Shown here: positions 33,469 through 41,850 of the stretch, piece by piece
Numbering within the stretch: the stretch's first letter is position 1
How the letters are laid out: each line of letters begins with the position of its first letter
NCBI GenBank assembly: GCA_013297655.1
Contig: JAAFHV010000049.1
Span: forward strand, 1 to 42,231
Origin: Myxococcales bacterium
Lineage (GTDB): Bacteria > Myxococcota_A > Polyangia > Polyangiales > Polyangiaceae
Direction of reading: 5' to 3'
DNA length: 42,231 nt
Position numbers and translations under genes: made by a program
The notes under the pieces: generated by a model
Database searches by the model: none
Told to the model about the DNA's origin: nothing
Seen by the model: only the letters and a program-made list of their open reading frames with translations

Positions 33469-34135
33469 CCACCGCGCTGTCATCGGTGCGATCGGCGAGG
33501 AGCGCGCGCAACTTTCGCGTCGCGCTGGCGTTTATCTGCGAGACACGTGCTTCGCTGACACGCAACACTGCAGCGATCGCCTTACTCGGCATTTCTTCGA
33601 AGTACCGGAGGCGTACGACCTCTGCCTCGCGGGCAGGGAGGCTACGAACCGCGGTTCGCAAGTCGGCGCTGTCGCGCCGGCGGATGACTTCGTCGAGTGG
33701 AGAATCGAAGGTCGTAGGTTGTCGAAGCTGCCCCTCACGATCATCGAGCTCCCCGATACCGACGATGCGAAGAGGGGCGCTCGTCGCTTCGCCGCGCGCC
33801 GCCGCTCCCGGCTCCTGCTTTCGGCGTCGCGGAGACCAATCGATGCGCCTCAGCTCGTCCATGATGGCGCCGCGGATACGAATTTGGGCATATGCCACGA
33901 ACATCTCCTCGCTCGAATGCACGCTGTGACGAATGGCGGCGAGGAGCGCCGCCATGCCGGCCGCACGGAGGTCGCGCGGGTCTACGCACCGGGGGAGCCG
34001 TCGCATCTCGCGGGCGAGCACGCGGTCCACGACGTGCTGGTGCGCCTCGAGCGCGTCGCGGAGCTTCGCGGCGTCCTCGGTGATGTTGGTGGGGGGTAGT
34101 GTTCTCGGTAGCGAATCGTTCGTCGTCTGGCTCAT
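33461..34135 (-). CDS. FliA/WhiG-type RNA polymerase sigma factor
   Basis: 224 residues from the ATG giving MSQTTNDSL; an in-frame start 25 codons upstream is less likely. Region 2 reads VDPRDLRAAGMAALLAAIR, then AYAQIRIRGAIMDELRRIDW and SPRRRK, the signature of the sigma-28 group. Region 4 reads LPAREAEVVRLRYFEEMPSK, then VSEARVSQINASATRKL. Sigma-28 factors drive flagellar and chemotaxis genes in motile bacteria and sporulation or motility genes in others. No flagellar gene is in this window, so its regulon is probably different here, perhaps pili or surface polymer. No anti-sigma gene is adjacent. Confidence 0.9.
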   Translation of the reverse strand: MSQTTNDSLPRTLPPTNITEDAAKLRDALEAHQHVVDRVLAREMRRLPRCVDPRDLRAAGMAALLAAIRHSVHSSEEMFVAYAQIRIRGAIMDELRRIDWSPRRRKQEPGAAARGEATSAPLRIVGIGELDDREGQLRQPTTFDSPLDEVIRRRDSADLRTAVRSLPAREAEVVRLRYFEEMPSKAIAAVLRVSEARVSQINASATRKLRALLADRTDDSAVAA

Positions 34136-34247
34136 CGTGCACCTCGACGGCGACAAAGCATCCTTCGTGCCGGCTTGGTGCGCGCCGCTCGCGACCAGGC
34201 CTCCACGCAAGCCCCCGCGAGTGTCGGCACGTTAATTTCGCTCGCGT

Positions 34248-34263
34248 CCGTCCGTTCGGACGG
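34248..34263. promoter_or_regulatory. Inverted repeat upstream of the Cys-rich lipoprotein
   Basis: CCGTCCG-TT-CGGACGG, a 7-bp inverted repeat with a 2-nt centre, lies 41 bp before the lipoprotein ATG in the 169-bp divergent gap with the sigma gene. Its position and symmetry suit an operator or leader hairpin. Confidence 0.4.
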
Positions 34264-34304
34264 GCTGACCTCGCCGCCGTTGTGAGAGGTCGAGGAGACC
34301 CTTC

Positions 34305-35192
34305 ATGCGCACCACATTCTCGTCTTTCGTCGTCTGTTTCGTGGCCGCGACCCTCCACGTCTTCGCGACCGGTTGTGCCTCGGCCGTGCCCGCGTCGGAG
34401 CCCGGCGAGGGGGGCGACGCCTCGCAGGCGCCTTCCTCGGTCGACTCGGGAGCAGGCCCGATCGAGGACCCGAATTCGCGCTCTCGAGTGGCCCTGCCGA
34501 GCGCGCCCGTCGACGCCGGTCCTCCGAGGCCGGACGTGTCCGCGATGCTGGCCCATGCCGAAAAGGAGATCGAGTCCCTCTGCACGCTCACTCGCAGCTG
34601 CTGCCGGGCGGCAGGCCAGCCTACATTCGATATGACGAAGTGCGAGTCTGCCTATCGCAGCTATGGAATGCAGGGCGATCTCGCCGACGTCGACGAGTCC
34701 GTTCTCCGCGGCGGCAAAGTCGCCTTCGACCGCGCGCGGAGCGATAGCTGCCACGTTCGTATCCGCGCGCTCGCGTGCGTCCGGATCGAAGCCGCCACGT
34801 ACTCGTCGGTCGCGAATCAATGCGCGAGCACCTTCCACGGCACGCTGCGGCCCGTCGGCGTGTGCCGTTCGAGCCTCGAGTGCCAGGCTGGCTTCTTCTG
34901 TGAGCACACGGATCCGACCCTATTGCCCGCGAATCAGGCCGGTACGGCGCCCTACGCCGGCCGTTGCATGCCGGTGAAGCCGGTCGCCGCGCCCTGCGAC
35001 CGCGACGAGGAGTGCAGCTATCGCGGACACGGGCGGACGTGCGACCCGGTCGCCCATCGGTGCAAAGCGAAGCTGGCTTTGGGCGAGGCCTGCCGCTTCG
35101 GTGGGGAGTGCACGACCGGACTCTGCACCGGCGTCTGCGCCGAGCGAATCGACGAGCTCGTCACGCTCGACGATTGTGCGTCATTCCTCTGA
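34305..35192 (+). CDS. Cys-rich lipoprotein
   Basis: 295 residues with a lipobox (VFATGC, about residue 24) and an AGGAG ribosome site. A low-complexity Asp/Ser/Ala/Pro linker (about 30-75) leads to a domain with LCTLTRSCC and about fourteen further Cys in CxxxC and C-x5-10-C patterns, for example CRSSLECQAGFFC, CDRDEECSYRGHGRTC and CRFGGECTTGLC. This EGF- or dickkopf-like spacing is typical of many myxobacterial surface lipoproteins of unknown role; the Cys are presumably disulfide-bonded. It stands alone and is followed by a strong terminator hairpin. Confidence 0.82.
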   Translation: MRTTFSSFVVCFVAATLHVFATGCASAVPASEPGEGGDASQAPSSVDSGAGPIEDPNSRSRVALPSAPVDAGPPRPDVSAMLAHAEKEIESLCTLTRSCCRAAGQPTFDMTKCESAYRSYGMQGDLADVDESVLRGGKVAFDRARSDSCHVRIRALACVRIEAATYSSVANQCASTFHGTLRPVGVCRSSLECQAGFFCEHTDPTLLPANQAGTAPYAGRCMPVKPVAAPCDRDEECSYRGHGRTCDPVAHRCKAKLALGEACRFGGECTTGLCTGVCAERIDELVTLDDCASFL

Positions 35193-35214
35193 CCGCTCGC
35201 CACCGCGCGGGTTC

Positions 35215-35248
35215 TCGCCCACCGCCCGCCGCCGCGCGCGGTGGGCGA
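35215..35248 (+). terminator. Terminator hairpin after the Cys-rich lipoprotein
   Basis: A perfect 11-bp stem (TCGCCCACCGC / GCGGTGGGCGA) with a 12-nt loop begins 23 bp after the stop codon. No T-run follows, so it may need Rho or only mark the 3' end. Confidence 0.6.
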
Positions 35249-35959
35249 TGCCTGACTTATACGTGAGCGGCGTAAGCCTCACCGCGTCGCCTGATCCCCG
35301 TTGGAAGATGCTCGTCGATCGTCGTCCGCGCCGCTGCCATCGCGCGCTACGTCCAGAAAGAGCGGAGCCCGGTTCTGCCCTCTCCGTACGCAATTTGGCA
35401 ACGATCCGCTTTCGCAGACGGCCGAGGGTCCCGCTTCGCGAGCCCGGCAGCAGCCGGCGCGGCGCCGATTGACCGTCGTCGCCAGCGATCGAGAGCGTCG
35501 CGTGGCGCCGTCGATCGCGCGGCCCGTTTCTCGAAGTCGAGAGTTCGTCGAGAGCGCGATGGATCGGTCCCGTGAGGCTCATCGCTCGGCGCGTCGCGAG
35601 GGAGCTCCGACGGCGTGCGTAATGCCGTTCCTCGGCACGACGACGAGGGTCCGAAGGTGCTCTGCTCCGTGCGTTCGAAGAGCGCCACGAGCACCGGCGC
35701 GCGGGACGCGGGTCGGGACGTCATCGGTCTGACGGCAGCCAACGGTCTGACGCCGCGGAGGGCCCGCGCGGAGGGTAGGCGTCGCCGCGGTGATCGAAAG
35801 TGTGGCGGTATTCACGGTAAATCGAGCCAGATCGATGACGCCGGTAGCCGCTGGCACGGATGGTGAAAAGGGAGCCGTGCGAGCCGCGCAGTAGCCGGCC
35901 GAATCCATGCACCTCGTCCGCCTCGGCCCTCGCCGAGCGAGAACCTCCCGGAGCCGCAC
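35249..35959. promoter_or_regulatory. Long leader of the second synthase operon
   Basis: A 711-bp gene-free stretch upstream of the TolC-like gene. Two direct repeats CGGTCTGACG (35725-35734 and 35743-35752; 18 bp start to start) look like a paired binding site. A TGGCACG at about 35852 resembles a sigma-54 -24 element, but the matching -12 GC is absent. The ORFs here have no protein-like features. The length suggests complex regulation or a lost gene. Confidence 0.4.
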
Positions 35960-37084
35960 ATGAAGTGGTCCCTCTCGTCGCGCCGTTTGCGTTGCGCGAA
36001 GCTCGTATCGGTCTTGTCTGCTTGCGCCGCGGTGGTGGCCGTCTCGGTCCCCTCCGAGGTAAAGGCGGAAGAGTCGTCCTATTGCAAGAAGGTCCACGCG
36101 CGAACGACGGGCGACGCTGCTCTGCTGTTCGCGCCCACGATCCAAGCGCAGGCGATTCGATACCCTACTGGCGCGGGCGGGACCATCGACGCGGGCACGA
36201 CGTCGGGAACCGGGCTCCAAGCGCGCGCCTCGGTCTCGTGGTCGCCACTCGACTTCTACCGCGGATTCGGCGTGATGAGCGCTGGCGACGCCGACTGCGC
36301 GCGCGGCGACGCGCAAATTACCGCACAGCGGCTCCTTCACTACGGAGAAGACTACGGTCGTCTTCATGCGCGCCGGAGCCAAGTCTCGTACTTCGCGTCG
36401 CGTGAGTCTGCCATCGCGCTCCTCCTCGCGAAGAGCGAAGAGCGGCTCGCCGCGCACGTCACGTCGCTCCTCGACACCAACGAGCTGAGGGCTCGCGCCG
36501 CCGACCTCGACCGCAAGCGCGTGACTGCGCAGGCAGAGGTGGCGCGCCTCGAGGCGCGTGGTGTCGAGAGCTATGGTGGTGATATTCGCCGTCTCGCCGT
36601 CGAAGTAGAGGCCAAGAGCATCCGTTACGAGCGAGAGGTGTCGGCGCTCCGAAAGCTGGACGGCTGGGACCTCCGCGTCTCCGGAGGCGTTATTCCCCAC
36701 GACACTCCGCAGGTGTTCGGATTCGTGCAGCTCGGCTTCAACGTGGGCAGCATCGCGCGGATCGTGAGCGAGAGCTCGTACATGGACGCGCGCACCGAAG
36801 AGCTTCGGAAGGCGCGCTACGAGCTTCGTGACCAGCTCGAGCGCTTCAAGTCTCAGCTTCGCACTGCGCGAGCGCAGGCAATCGGCGAGTCCGCGATCGT
36901 ATCCAATCGCGTCGCCTCGCTCCTCGCGGCTCGACAGGTCCTCGCCGGCTCCGATTCCCCGAACGCCCCGCACGTGCTCGCGGTCCTCGATCTGGAGATC
37001 ATCGGCGCCGAAGCAGATAACGCATTTTTGAACTCGCTGATTTCTGAGCTTTCTAACCTCGAGGAAAACCACCATGGCAAATGA
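35960..37084 (+). CDS. TolC-like outer-membrane export protein
   Basis: 374 residues with a signal peptide (LVSVLSACAAVVAVSVPSEV, cleaved near KAEE). The mature protein resembles an outer-membrane efflux factor: a short strand region (GLQARASVSWSPLDFYRGFG), a long helical pair (residues about 120-220, including ARAADLDRKRVTAQAEVARL), a second strand region (VFGFVQLGFNVGSIARIV), and a second long helix pair (about 275-370, TEELRKARYELRDQLERFK). It is shorter than classical TolC (about 430-470 residues). Its 3' end overlaps the adaptor gene by 11 bp. I infer that it forms the outer-membrane tunnel of the synthase at 38179. A divergent coiled-coil periplasmic protein is the alternative. Confidence 0.72.
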   Translation: MKWSLSSRRLRCAKLVSVLSACAAVVAVSVPSEVKAEESSYCKKVHARTTGDAALLFAPTIQAQAIRYPTGAGGTIDAGTTSGTGLQARASVSWSPLDFYRGFGVMSAGDADCARGDAQITAQRLLHYGEDYGRLHARRSQVSYFASRESAIALLLAKSEERLAAHVTSLLDTNELRARAADLDRKRVTAQAEVARLEARGVESYGGDIRRLAVEVEAKSIRYEREVSALRKLDGWDLRVSGGVIPHDTPQVFGFVQLGFNVGSIARIVSESSYMDARTEELRKARYELRDQLERFKSQLRTARAQAIGESAIVSNRVASLLAARQVLAGSDSPNAPHVLAVLDLEIIGAEADNAFLNSLISELSNLEENHHGK

Positions 37085-38177
37085 ACAAACCCCCGTTGCA
37101 TCCGGCTACGGGCGTACTCGCCTGTTCGCGTTCGGCGCCCTGACGGCGTTCCTTTCGGTCCTCGGCTACGTGGGCAATCAAGGCTACCATGCTGCGACGG
37201 ACTCCTTCGTGGCGCCGATTATCCTCTCGCCGGACAACGACGCCGTGATTTCGAGCAAGCTCAAGCTCACCGAGCTCACCGTGGAGAAGGCAAAGACCTC
37301 CGCCCAAATCGCCGCCGTCGACGCCGACGTCGAAGCGTCCGCGCGCGCGCTCGACCGGCTTCATGCGCTGCACGCGACGACGAGCCACGCCCTCGCCTGG
37401 ACGGCGCAGCTCACCGACCGTCAAGGTGCGGCCGTCACGAAGGAGCTCGCGTCGCTCGAAAAACAGAAGGCCGCGCTCGGCGACCTGCTCGGAAAGCAGG
37501 CGAGCGTGACCGAGCAGGTACGGGAGAACGTGAGGGCCGGCCTCGTGACGAAGCTGGACCTCGCACGAGAGGAGCAGGCGACCGGTCGCTGGCGAGTCGC
37601 GCTCCTAGAGACGGAGCGCTCGTCGTTGCAGGCGAAGCTGGTGCTCCAAGAGGTCGCTGTCGCGCGTAAGTCGCTCGCGCATGGTGGCCCGGCGATGCCG
37701 GAGCAGATCGCTCGCGACGAACAGCTCGTCCGGATCGAGCTCGAGAGCATGAAGCTCGAAGCCGAACAGAGGTCGAAGCGCGCCGAGCGGAAGGTGCTCG
37801 ACGACAAGCTGACGGCGATCGTCGGGATCGAAAAGCAGCTCATGACGCGGCCGATCTTTCGCGCACTCGACCGTTCGCTCGACGTCGCCTTCGTGCCGTA
37901 TACCCAAATTGACGGGCTCGAACGGGGCGCATCGGTCTACGACTGCATTTGGGGAATCTTCCACTGCCACAAGGTGGGCACCGTCTCCGAGCTCGTGCCG
38001 GGCGAGGTCGTCCTCCCCGATCCGTGGGGAAACCAGGCGCGGGGCCAATACGCCGTCCTCGACCTCGACGAACAGGACTCCGCGCGCTCGAAGACGCTTC
38101 GTGTCAGGCCGACGGTCGTCCCCGTCCGCACGGCACAGAAGATTGTTCGGCCGTCCACTCTCGCAACGGTCGAATGA
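37074..38177 (+). CDS. HlyD-type periplasmic adaptor for polysaccharide export
   Basis: 367 residues. One membrane helix (about 17-38) anchors it in the inner membrane. A lipoyl-like half motif (PIILSPDNDAVISSK) is followed by a long coiled-coil hairpin (about 55-245: AVTKELASLEKQKAALGDLL ... VRAGLVTKLDLAREEQATG) and a C-terminal beta-barrel region (FVPYTQIDGLERGASVYDCI, GEVVLPDPWGNQARGQYAVL). A Cys pair in VYDCIWGIFHCHKVG may form a disulfide. There is no PilZ domain, unlike Alg44. It starts inside the end of the TolC-like gene (strong GAGG ribosome site) and ends 1 bp before the GT2 gene, so the three are one unit: tunnel, adaptor and synthase. Confidence 0.85.
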   Translation: MANEQTPVASGYGRTRLFAFGALTAFLSVLGYVGNQGYHAATDSFVAPIILSPDNDAVISSKLKLTELTVEKAKTSAQIAAVDADVEASARALDRLHALHATTSHALAWTAQLTDRQGAAVTKELASLEKQKAALGDLLGKQASVTEQVRENVRAGLVTKLDLAREEQATGRWRVALLETERSSLQAKLVLQEVAVARKSLAHGGPAMPEQIARDEQLVRIELESMKLEAEQRSKRAERKVLDDKLTAIVGIEKQLMTRPIFRALDRSLDVAFVPYTQIDGLERGASVYDCIWGIFHCHKVGTVSELVPGEVVLPDPWGNQARGQYAVLDLDEQDSARSKTLRVRPTVVPVRTAQKIVRPSTLATVE

Positions 38178-38178
38178 T

Positions 38179-40095
38179 ATGGAATCCCTCTTTTGGAGCT
38201 TCAAGACGCTCGACCCACTGCTGCTCGCAACGCCGATCTTCCTCAATCTGGCGATCTGCTTCGTCGTCACGCAGACGGACTTCCTGCTGCTTCTAGGCTA
38301 CGTGTTCGCGCGCGGCGCGCTCGGGTTGGCGGGCAGCTTCCGCCCGCTCGCGGCCGGCGAACGTCCGTCCGGTCTCGTCGTCATCCCGTCGCTTCTGCGC
38401 AACGACGAAGACTTGGGCGCGATCACGACGACGATAGAGAGCGCAGCCACCAATCGGTACCCGGGGAAGCTGGTGATCGTCGCGAGCGTGGATGGAAAGA
38501 CGGAGTATCCGAAGCTCTACGCGGCGCTCGAGGCGTGGGTCGCCACGCGCTCCTATCCGTCGAACGTCTTCGTCTACGTGACGGGGACACCGACCCGGCT
38601 CGGAAAGATGATGGCGGTCGAGGCGGGCGTCGAGCACATGAAGCAGCGCGTCCAAAGCGGGGAGCACGAGTCCTTTCCCACCATCTACTTCAGCATCGAC
38701 GGGGATGGCACCCTCGGCGACCACGCCATCGAGCGCCTCGCACACCGCCTTACGTCGAGGAGCCCGTTTACTGGCAAAATGCGCCGCGTCGTCGCCGGTA
38801 AGATCTGCATTCGTCCGGACCTCGCGTGGCGAGGTTGGCGTGCCTTCTTTACGGTCGAGGGACAGCTCTACATGCAGGCGGCGCGCGAGTTCATCGTATC
38901 GAACGTTTCGCGCTACAATTGGAAGATTACGCCGCGGATCGGTATCCCGGGGGCACTCTATTGCACGTGGACCGATTTGCTCCTCGCCGCTCCGCAGTAT
39001 ATGCGCTTCATGCACGGGCTGCGGGCGCGAGACTACATTCGTTGGTGGATGGGGCTCGGCGCGCCCAAGTTCTCCGAGAGCAACTGCGAACCGCTGCCCG
39101 AGGCGCTCACTGGTGCGTCGGACGACACCTGCATCGCCTTCCTCGCGAGCCTCTCGTCGTGGAAGGGCGACAAGTTGAGCTTCGATGCTCCGCCCACGCC
39201 GCTCCACGCTTTCGTTCGCTTCCTCGCTTCGTACACGTACGATCGGTCGCACGACTACGAGCCCGAAGCGCGCGTATTCACGTACACTCCGCCGACCCTG
39301 TCCGGCTTGTGGAAACAGCGAGTCCGCTGGAACTCGTCACGAGTGGAGTGCGCGGGGCGGTTCTGGAGGGCATTCTGGTTTCACTGGGAGATTGGCCTTC
39401 CTGTCAGCGCACACCTCCTCCTCCTTTTGCACACGGTGTTCGAGGTCGTCGGCTACTACATCGTGCTTCCGTACTACATCGTGGGGACTTCGCAGGCTCT
39501 CACGGGATACGTGCTCGGCTACGCCGCCCAGACGTTGGCGTTCTCGATGTACACGGTGATGGCGCTCGCGCTCGAGCGTGACAGAGCGCGGTATTGGCGA
39601 GTCGTCATGTGCCTGCCGTTTGCGTCGATCTATTCGATATGTATCAACGCGTTCGGCTGCGTGTACGGTGTCACTCGAGACATCTTCTTCTTCGGAAACG
39701 CTACGAACTTCGCTCCGGAGTGGACGCTGGCGAAGGGTGGCTGCGAGCGAATCGCGTTGATGTTCCGCGCCCGTCGCTTCCTCGCCCTCGCGCTCCGGTC
39801 CGTCGTTTACGGCGACGTCCCGCTCGGGACGTTCTGGCTCGGGTGGACCGAGACTGCGTGGACGCCGAGTGGCTTCGAGGGCTGGACGACGGGAAAGAAG
39901 CCCCGCGCCATCTTCCGTATGCCATCGTTCGCCGCTCTCTTCGGCAAACGCGCCGTCGTGCCGGTGGTGTCCACGAACGAGGCGGGGAGTGGGCTCGTGC
40001 CGACGGTGCTCGCCGCCCCACGACGTACGGCGACGGTCACGGCGATCGTGCCGAAGGAGGTGAATCGCGCGGTGGGGCAGAGTCGCGCTGCCTAG
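38179..40095 (+). CDS. Second GT2 membrane polysaccharide synthase
   Basis: 638 residues from the ATG one base after the adaptor stop; the open frame extends upstream but lies in the adaptor gene. N-terminal helices (about 15-50: LLATPIFLNLAICFVVTQTD) lead to a GT2 domain: VVIPSLLRNDED, SVDGK, DGD at 174-176 (SIDGDGTLG), SDDTC at 314-318 (TED-like), and QRVRW at 380-384, the acceptor-site QxxRW. Four or more C-terminal helices follow (HWEIGLPVSAHLLLLLHTVF, YYIVLPYYIVGTSQALTGYV). No PilZ domain. It should polymerise and extrude a beta-linked polymer, handing it to the adaptor and TolC-like protein. It shares little with the first GT2 beyond the catalytic motifs. Sugar unknown. Confidence 0.9.
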   Translation: MESLFWSFKTLDPLLLATPIFLNLAICFVVTQTDFLLLLGYVFARGALGLAGSFRPLAAGERPSGLVVIPSLLRNDEDLGAITTTIESAATNRYPGKLVIVASVDGKTEYPKLYAALEAWVATRSYPSNVFVYVTGTPTRLGKMMAVEAGVEHMKQRVQSGEHESFPTIYFSIDGDGTLGDHAIERLAHRLTSRSPFTGKMRRVVAGKICIRPDLAWRGWRAFFTVEGQLYMQAAREFIVSNVSRYNWKITPRIGIPGALYCTWTDLLLAAPQYMRFMHGLRARDYIRWWMGLGAPKFSESNCEPLPEALTGASDDTCIAFLASLSSWKGDKLSFDAPPTPLHAFVRFLASYTYDRSHDYEPEARVFTYTPPTLSGLWKQRVRWNSSRVECAGRFWRAFWFHWEIGLPVSAHLLLLLHTVFEVVGYYIVLPYYIVGTSQALTGYVLGYAAQTLAFSMYTVMALALERDRARYWRVVMCLPFASIYSICINAFGCVYGVTRDIFFFGNATNFAPEWTLAKGGCERIALMFRARRFLALALRSVVYGDVPLGTFWLGWTETAWTPSGFEGWTTGKKPRAIFRMPSFAALFGKRAVVPVVSTNEAGSGLVPTVLAAPRRTATVTAIVPKEVNRAVGQSRAA

Positions 40096-40116
40096 TTTTA
40101 TCGAGTCGAACGAACC

Positions 40117-41850
40117 GTGACGCCCCGTCGAGCTGGCCTCGGCGGGGCGATCTCGCGTTCGTCCGCCGAGGGCTCCGGTGCGCAATTCTGCATCGAGGAA
40201 GCTTTACTCGACCTGCGTAGTGCCGTTCGTACGGAGATGTCGAGCCTCACTCAGCTGCTGTCATTCTTCGGTCGCGTCCCAGGGGACGAGCTCTGGCTCA
40301 CCATCGGAGAGCGGCCCTATATCGTTCACGGAGGGGTGAAGACGCCACTTGGGTCGCACCCCATGAGCGCTGGGCTCGTCTTCGCAGCAGCCTCCGAGCT
40401 CGTCCCGATCGAGGAGCTCCGCTGCCTGCCCACGGACCGCGCTCGGGTGGTGCGGCACCACCATGACGGGGGAGCGTGGGTGGTCGAAATCGTGCGTGCC
40501 AAGTCCGGAATCAGTCTTTGCATTCGCAGACCGAAGGGAGCGGACGTGGCAGCTCGTCCTACCCTCCACGCGCGCTCCGAGTCCTCGGGAGCGGTGTGTG
40601 AGGACGACGTCGACGTCGAGGTGGACGTCGACGTCGATATCGGCCCCTCGGGGCCCGTCGGGCACTGCGACTCGGTGGCGCCTTTGCCCGCGTTGGCTTC
40701 CGACGTGAGAACGAGCGGACCCGACCGCGGCTCGCTCCGGTCCGCGCTCCTGCGCGCGGTCGCTCTCGGGGTCTCGGATCTCCATCTCTCGAGCGCGGGA
40801 GCGGCGTTCGCGCGGATCGATGGCGAGCTACGGCCCGCTCGCGCGGTGGGAATCCCGCCGGTGGACGACCTCGTCGCCGAGCTCCGGCAGATGTTCCCGA
40901 CCCCGCTCGTCGCCGGCGCTCGTGCGCTCGTTCACGAAGTCGCTGGCGTCGCGCGTTTTCGCGTCGCGATCCACTCCGAGCTCAACGGGCTCGGCGCGTC
41001 GATTCGGGTCGTTCCGAACGAAGTCCCGACGCTCGAGCGTCTTCTGCTACCGCGGGCTTGTCTCGAGCTCTGCCAGCTCCCCGCCGGACTCGTGCTCGTC
41101 GCGGGCCCCGCCGGTTCCGGGAAGTCGAGCACGCTCGCGGCGATGGTCGACCAGGTGAATCGAGACCGCTCCGAGCACATCGTCACCGTGGAGGACCCCG
41201 TCGAGCATGTTCACCCGTCGCTTCGCTCGCTCGTGCGTCACCAGGCCGTAGGCGCCGAGGCCGGCGCGTTCGTCGCCGCGATGCGTTCGTGCCTGCAGCA
41301 AGACGCGAACGTCGTGATGCTGGGAGCGCTCGCGGACCTCCCCTCCGTCGCGCTCGCCCTCCAAATGGCCGAGTCCGGGCACCTCGTTTTTGCTGGAATC
41401 GACACGCTCACCGCCGTGAGCGCAATCGAGCGGTTGGTCGACATGTTCCCGGGGGATGGGCAAACCTATGCACGGCTCATGATTAGCCGTGCGCTCAAAG
41501 GGGTAGTCGCGCAGGCGCTCTGCAAGCGCGTCGCAGGCGGTCGTGTCGCGGCGCATGAAGTGCTGATGAGCACCCCTGCCGTCGCCGCCCTCGTCCGCGA
41601 GGGCAAGACGTTCCAAGTCTCCGGTATCATGCAGGCCTCCAAAGCGCTCGGCATGAGCACGCTGAACGAGTCGCTCGCCGCGCTCGTCCAGCGCCAGCTC
41701 GTCACGCCGAAAGAGGCCATTTCCCGTTCGGTCGACAAGGCCGGCCTCGTCGCCATGCTGAACCAGCTTTCGCGCTTCTCGAGCAGCCATCGGTTGCGCA
41801 AGGTGAGCGCTCCGGTGGAGGTGCCCGAGCGCCTCGCGCGGATACGTTGA
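40117..41850 (+). CDS. PilT-like ATPase with degenerate catalytic motifs
   Basis: 577 residues (an ATG at 40237, MSSLTQLLSFF, is an equally likely start giving 537). It holds a diverged PilT N-terminal domain, an Asp/Val-rich linker (DDVDVEVDVDVD), a second PilT N-terminal domain (SLRSALLRAVALGVSDLHLS), and a RecA-like core with Walker A GPAGSGKS at 330-337 and Asp box VTVEDPVEH. The Walker B region reads VVMLGALADLPS: Ala404 and Ala406 replace the catalytic Glu and the Arg of the usual GE(M/L)RD, and the His box TLHTNSA reads IDTLTAVSA. The C-terminus matches PilT (AAHEVLMSTPAVAALVREGK). PilT powers type IV pilus retraction; this copy likely hydrolyses ATP poorly and may be regulatory. It lies 21 bp after the GT2 gene. 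Confidence 0.85.
   Translation: MTPRRAGLGGAISRSSAEGSGAQFCIEEALLDLRSAVRTEMSSLTQLLSFFGRVPGDELWLTIGERPYIVHGGVKTPLGSHPMSAGLVFAAASELVPIEELRCLPTDRARVVRHHHDGGAWVVEIVRAKSGISLCIRRPKGADVAARPTLHARSESSGAVCEDDVDVEVDVDVDIGPSGPVGHCDSVAPLPALASDVRTSGPDRGSLRSALLRAVALGVSDLHLSSAGAAFARIDGELRPARAVGIPPVDDLVAELRQMFPTPLVAGARALVHEVAGVARFRVAIHSELNGLGASIRVVPNEVPTLERLLLPRACLELCQLPAGLVLVAGPAGSGKSSTLAAMVDQVNRDRSEHIVTVEDPVEHVHPSLRSLVRHQAVGAEAGAFVAAMRSCLQQDANVVMLGALADLPSVALALQMAESGHLVFAGIDTLTAVSAIERLVDMFPGDGQTYARLMISRALKGVVAQALCKRVAGGRVAAHEVLMSTPAVAALVREGKTFQVSGIMQASKALGMSTLNESLAALVQRQLVTPKEAISRSVDKAGLVAMLNQLSRFSSSHRLRKVSAPVEVPERLARIR

Noticed and set aside
35845-35875. Sigma-54 promoter at CTGGCACGGATGG
   Set aside because: The -24 GG is present but the base pair at the -12 position is GA, not the required GC.
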